A DNA stretch of 9,634 bases from Bacteroidota bacterium. GTDB lineage: Bacteria; Bacteroidota; Ignavibacteria; Ignavibacteriales; Melioribacteraceae. Under the pieces are notes generated by a model, which did no database searches, was not told the origin of the DNA, and worked only from the letters and a program-made list of their open reading frames with translations. Of the stretch, positions 6,627-9,634 are shown one piece after another; position 1 is the first letter of the stretch, and every line of letters starts with the position of its first letter. A program made the translations under genes and the position numbers. The DNA lies in assembly GCA_021812745.1 (NCBI GenBank), contig JAKAMS010000074.1, positions 1-9,634 of the forward strand, given 5' to 3'.

Positions 6627-6695
6627 CCACACAAGATCAAAATCTTATTGATTTATTGCGTTGAATAACGTTAAAATTTATAAACAAGGAATGAA

Positions 6696-8204
6696 ATGAA
6701 ACTAAAATTACCTCATTCATCCCAAAATTGGGTTTCTTTGGCTGGTGCTACTATTGCATTGATCAGTCTTTTCATGATAATCTTTCTGTTTGTTATAACC
6801 TTCACATCCGGAGGAGGGACTTATTTAGGATTAGTGGTTTATATAATTCTTCCCGGTTTCCTGGTAATGGGATTATTAATGATTCCATTAGGCATGTTTC
6901 TAAAGGTCAGAAGCAATAGGAAAAAACATATTCTTCCTCCAACAGAATGGCCGCAGGTTAATCTAAACGATATTCGGCACAGACATGCATTTTTTATTTT
7001 TGCAATCGGAACAACAATTTTTCTTTTTCTAACAGCATTCGGCAGTTACGAAGCGTTTCATTATACCGAATCGGTAGAATTTTGCGGTAAACTTTGTCAT
7101 AATGTAATGGCGCCTGAATATACCGCATATCAAAACTCTCCCCATGCAAGAGTAGCCTGCGTTGATTGCCATGTTGGAACTGGCGCAAGCTGGTATGTTA
7201 GATCTAAGCTTTCTGGTTTATACCAGGTGTACGCAGTTACCTTGGGTACCGTACCAAGACCAATTGAAACACCAATTTCAAATTTGCGCCCGGCGCGTGA
7301 GACATGCGAGCAATGTCATTGGCCTCAAAAATTTTATTCGAGAAAACTTGTAACTCAAAGACATTATATGCCAGATGAAAACAATTCTGAATGGGATATC
7401 TCTCTGAATATGAAAATAGGGGCTCAAATAAGTGCTCTTGGAACACAAGAAGGAATTCATTGGCACATCAATCCAGATGTTAAGATAGAATACAAAGCTT
7501 CGGACAGCAAGCGAGAAAAAATTCCATGGGTTAGATATACTAACTTAAAAACCGGCGAAGTTTTTGTTTATCAAGATAAAAATGAAAGTGTTGAGAAAAG
7601 CGCTTTAGATACAATGCAGACACGCACAATGGATTGTATGGATTGCCATAACAGACCGTCGCATAATTATCAACCTCCAACATTTTTCTTAAATAATGCG
7701 CTTGCCGCAGGCACTATTCCAAAAGAACTTCCATGGATAAAATCCAAAGCGCTTGAAATTATGGATAAAAAGTTTTCTACGACCGATACGGCAATGATTG
7801 TTATTAGAGACGAAATAAATAAATATTATAAAGAAAAGTATCCGGATATTTATTCTAACAAAAAATATTTGGTTGATAAAGCTGTCAAAGGAATTCAAGA
7901 AGCTTTTAAGAAAAATATTTTTCCGGAGATGAAAGTTCGTTGGAATGTCTATCCGAATAATATCGGGCATATGGAATTTATGGGGTGTTTCCGCTGCCAT
8001 AATGACAATCACTCAACTGCTCAGGGCAGAGTGATAAAAAGAGATTGCAATCAATGTCACCTAATTAATGCGCAGGGACCGCCGGATAAATTGGAAGTTT
8101 CTCCGATTAATGCATTCCTAATATTCAAGCATCCGGATAAGGAAAGCGGAGATGCTTGGAAAGAGATGAATTGCGTTGAGTGTCATACCGGCGTAAACCC
8201 GTAA
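6696..8204 (+). CDS. Heptaheme NapC/NirT-type inner-membrane quinol dehydrogenase, ImcH-like
   Basis: This 502-residue protein begins with three transmembrane helices (about 13-36, 43-69 and 97-121), followed by a periplasmic multiheme domain. The first heme site is unusual, CGKLCH at 130-135 (CX3CH), followed by NVM and then a SPHARV segment. Six regular CXXCH sites start at residues 155, 204, 314, 431, 451 and 493. The first two sites and their surroundings are the NapC/NirT/NrfH quinol-oxidising domain. The long insert between residues 209 and 313 and the later hemes make it much larger than NapC. Size, three helices and seven hemes resemble Geobacter sulfurreducens ImcH, an inner-membrane cytochrome needed for extracellular electron transfer to higher-potential acceptors. 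The resemblance is from memory, so I give no symbol. It lies 153 bases after the nonaheme gene behind a promoter-like site, and a strong terminator follows. It may be separately controlled yet part of the same pathway. Confidence 0.9.
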   Translation: MKLKLPHSSQNWVSLAGATIALISLFMIIFLFVITFTSGGGTYLGLVVYIILPGFLVMGLLMIPLGMFLKVRSNRKKHILPPTEWPQVNLNDIRHRHAFFIFAIGTTIFLFLTAFGSYEAFHYTESVEFCGKLCHNVMAPEYTAYQNSPHARVACVDCHVGTGASWYVRSKLSGLYQVYAVTLGTVPRPIETPISNLRPARETCEQCHWPQKFYSRKLVTQRHYMPDENNSEWDISLNMKIGAQISALGTQEGIHWHINPDVKIEYKASDSKREKIPWVRYTNLKTGEVFVYQDKNESVEKSALDTMQTRTMDCMDCHNRPSHNYQPPTFFLNNALAAGTIPKELPWIKSKALEIMDKKFSTTDTAMIVIRDEINKYYKEKYPDIYSNKKYLVDKAVKGIQEAFKKNIFPEMKVRWNVYPNNIGHMEFMGCFRCHNDNHSTAQGRVIKRDCNQCHLINAQGPPDKLEVSPINAFLIFKHPDKESGDAWKEMNCVECHTGVNP

Positions 8205-8218
8205 TAAGTTTTTTACCG

Positions 8219-8271
8219 GAACGCAGACAAATATGATTGCGTATGATCATAAAAATCTGCGTTCTTTTTTT
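8219..8271 (+). terminator. Intrinsic terminator closing the cytochrome locus
   Basis: A perfect nine-base-pair outer stem (GAACGCAGA at 8219-8227 with TCTGCGTTC at 8256-8264) is followed by seven T. Inside it, after a CAAA/AAAA internal loop, TATGAT (8232-8237) pairs with ATCATA (8246-8251) around an eight-base loop. It starts 14 bases after the heptaheme stop. Confidence 0.9.
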
Positions 8272-8344
8272 GTTCACTTTCAAATCGAATAACATTCTTT
8301 TCTTTTATATATTTCATCCGGAATAAAATTCAAATCAGCTTCTC

Positions 8345-9076
8345 ATGATTGAAATAATTAATCTTCACAAAAGCTTTGGCGCCAATAATGTTCTGCGGGG
8401 TGTTAATCTCGAGATCAAAGAAGGAGAGTCGCTTGCTATAATTGGTAGAAGCGGCTGCGGAAAAAGTGTTCTGCTTAAACATATAGTAGGATTACTATTG
8501 CCGGACGAAGGATATATCAAATTTGATGGTAAAATTATAAGCAATCTTGACCGGAAAGAACTTTATGAAATTAGACGAAAGTTCGGTTTTCTTTTTCAAG
8601 GCGCAGCGTTGTTTGATTCTATGACCGTAGAAGAAAATGTTGGAATAGCACTAGTAGAGAACGATTCAGGATTTTCAAAAGATGAGATTAAAAAGATAGT
8701 TGAGGAGAAACTTGAACTTGTTGGTTTGCCGGGAACTCAAAATTTAAAACCATCAGAGCTTTCGGGTGGAATGAAAAAAAGGGTTGGCCTTGCACGTGCC
8801 TTGGTCTCTAATCCGGAATATATTTTATATGATGAACCTACAACCGGTCTCGACCCGATAATGTCCGATTCTATTGATGATTTGATCAAAGACTTAAATC
8901 AAAAATTGAACGTAACTTCAATCATTGTAACGCATGATATGTTTAGTGTAAAAAATACTGCCGATAGAATAGCAATGATGCACGAAGGGAGAATATATTT
9001 TACCGGCACTTCTGCGGAAGTATTAGAAAGTTCCGATCCAGTAATCAAAAAATTTATTCAACGCACGGGATTTTAA
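8345..9076 (+). CDS. mlaF: MlaF/Ttg2A-like ABC transporter ATPase (phospholipid/organic solvent-type)
   Basis: This complete 243-residue ABC ATPase has Walker A GRSGCGKS at 34-41, the Q-loop Gln85 in a LFQGAALFDSMT segment, signature LSGGM at 139-143 followed by KKR, Walker B ending in Asp163-Glu164 (YDEPTTGLDP), and the switch His197 in VTHDM. The combination GRSGCGKSVLLKHI, FQGAALFDS and SGGMKKRV is characteristic of MlaF-type ATPases. These power MlaE/MlaD complexes that move phospholipids between the two membranes of Gram-negative cells. No permease (mlaE) or substrate-binding (mlaD) gene is in the window. The gene sits behind the terminator, so it needs its own promoter in 8272-8344, where I see no convincing one and no Shine-Dalgarno. 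Its TAA overlaps the radA ATG by one base, so the two are translationally linked. Confidence 0.9.
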   Translation: MIEIINLHKSFGANNVLRGVNLEIKEGESLAIIGRSGCGKSVLLKHIVGLLLPDEGYIKFDGKIISNLDRKELYEIRRKFGFLFQGAALFDSMTVEENVGIALVENDSGFSKDEIKKIVEEKLELVGLPGTQNLKPSELSGGMKKRVGLARALVSNPEYILYDEPTTGLDPIMSDSIDDLIKDLNQKLNVTSIIVTHDMFSVKNTADRIAMMHEGRIYFTGTSAEVLESSDPVIKKFIQRTGF

Positions 9077-9634
9077 TGGCTAAGAACAGAATAAAATATA
9101 TTTGTTCTAATTGTGGTCACGAAGAATTAAGATGGATGGGTAAATGTCCGGCTTGTGAAAGCTGGAATTCTTTTACCGAAGAATTGATCGAAGAAAAAAA
9201 ATCTTCAAAGAAAAAATTCAGCGGGGAATCATCAATTACAAAATTGAATACTGCGGCTCATCAAAGCGAAGATAGAATAAAAACGAATATTGAAGAATTC
9301 GACCGTGTTTTAGGCGGCGGTTTGATGCCGGGTTCTGTTGTGCTTATTGGCGGAGATCCCGGAATCGGAAAATCAACGCTGGTTATGCAAGCAGCGGCTA
9401 AAATTAGCAGTGAAGTTTTATACGTAACGGGTGAGGAATCGGCAAATCAGATAAACCTCCGCGCAAAACGATTGAAAGTCCATTCGGATAAAATTTCCGT
9501 GATGACTGAAACCGATCTTGATATTATTCTTAATGCAATAGAGAAACATTCGCCGGAAGTTGTAATAATTGATTCCATCCAGACGACATATAAGACAGAT
9601 TTTGATAACGCTCCAGGCACAATAACACAGATAC
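9076..9634 (+). CDS. radA: DNA repair protein RadA (Sms), 3' end outside window
   Basis: The first 186 residues of RadA are present. An N-terminal four-cysteine zinc finger is formed by Cys10, Cys13, Cys24 and Cys27, with the family's WMGKCPAC spelling. A basic linker follows, then LGGGLMPGSVVLIGGDPGIG with Walker A GDPGIGKST at 93-101, the YVTGEES segment at 116-122 and the Walker B region VVIIDSIQT at 162-170. RadA is a RecA-like, DnaB-related ATPase that promotes branch migration in recombinational repair. Full-length family members run to roughly 450 residues, so more than half, including the KNRFG motif and the Lon-like domain, lies beyond the window. It shares one base with the ABC ATPase gene. 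The functional link between the two is unclear and probably only organisational. Confidence 0.97.
   Translation, partial: MAKNRIKYICSNCGHEELRWMGKCPACESWNSFTEELIEEKKSSKKKFSGESSITKLNTAAHQSEDRIKTNIEEFDRVLGGGLMPGSVVLIGGDPGIGKSTLVMQAAAKISSEVLYVTGEESANQINLRAKRLKVHSDKISVMTETDLDIILNAIEKHSPEVVIIDSIQTTYKTDFDNAPGTITQI

Noticed and set aside
6691..6699. Tiny ATG-AAA-TGA frame overlapping the heptaheme start
   Set aside because: Three codons only; probably chance, though translational coupling cannot be excluded.
7689..8012. 107-codon minus-strand open frame in the heptaheme gene
   Set aside because: It is antisense to conserved heme-containing sequence, with no ribosome site or family resemblance.
943..8204. 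Nitrite reductase NrfA or a CXXCK catalytic heme among the cytochromes
   Set aside because: All sites read as CXXCH except one CX3CH; no CXXCK or CX3CK is present, so none is an NrfA-type enzyme.
8272..8344. Promoter before the ABC ATPase gene
   Set aside because: One must exist functionally, but the best match (TATATTTC at 8308-8315) has a mismatch and no TTG at the proper distance, so I do not call it.
1..9634. CRISPR arrays, insertion sequences, tRNA or rRNA genes
   Set aside because: No regularly spaced direct repeats, transposase motifs or RNA-gene signatures were seen on either strand.

Overview
The window is A+T-rich bacterial DNA with every real gene on the + strand. It is dominated by a respiratory electron-transfer locus. 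Three clues suggest a member of the Bacteroidota/Ignavibacteria side of the tree: the heme-rich quinol-oxidising machinery, a match to the Bacteroidota-type promoter consensus (TTTG, 20 bp, TAnnTTTG), and an Mla-type ATPase next to radA. This placement is inference from style and gene content; no marker gene here proves it.

Layout. (1) 1-912: the 3' end of a many-helix membrane protein whose start lies outside the window. (2) 943-3682: a tightly packed trio of octaheme cytochrome c, four-cluster [4Fe-4S] Tat protein and NrfD-type integral membrane subunit. (3) 3736-6542: a Rieske protein, a one-piece cytochrome b (b6 and subunit IV fused) and a nonaheme, C-terminally anchored cytochrome c. 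(4) 6543-6695: an intergenic stretch with a promoter-like element. (5) 6696-8204: a heptaheme, three-helix NapC/NirT-type cytochrome resembling Geobacter ImcH, closed by a strong intrinsic terminator at 8219-8271. (6) 8345-9076: an MlaF-like ABC ATPase overlapping the start of radA, which runs off the window end.

How the genes may work together (inference). The locus places three kinds of quinone-reactive membrane module side by side: NrfD with its Fe-S partner, a Rieske/cytochrome b core, and a NapC/NirT-type quinol dehydrogenase. They share 24 predicted c-type hemes in three cytochromes. No cytochrome c1 or cytochrome f gene is present. The nonaheme protein directly behind cytochrome b is the natural candidate for its electron acceptor, and the octaheme protein is the candidate partner of the NrfD module. 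No terminal reductase, molybdopterin subunit, CXXCK nitrite-reductase heme or outer-membrane porin is encoded here. The final acceptor is therefore unknown; soluble periplasmic reductases or extracellular electron transfer are both possible.

The most distinctive points are the fusion-like juxtaposition of an NrfBCD/DsrJOP-style trio with a Rieske/b complex, the exact tetraheme duplication in the octaheme protein, the altered Rieske cluster loops, and the Tyr at the cytochrome b position that carries the cn-heme cysteine in b6.
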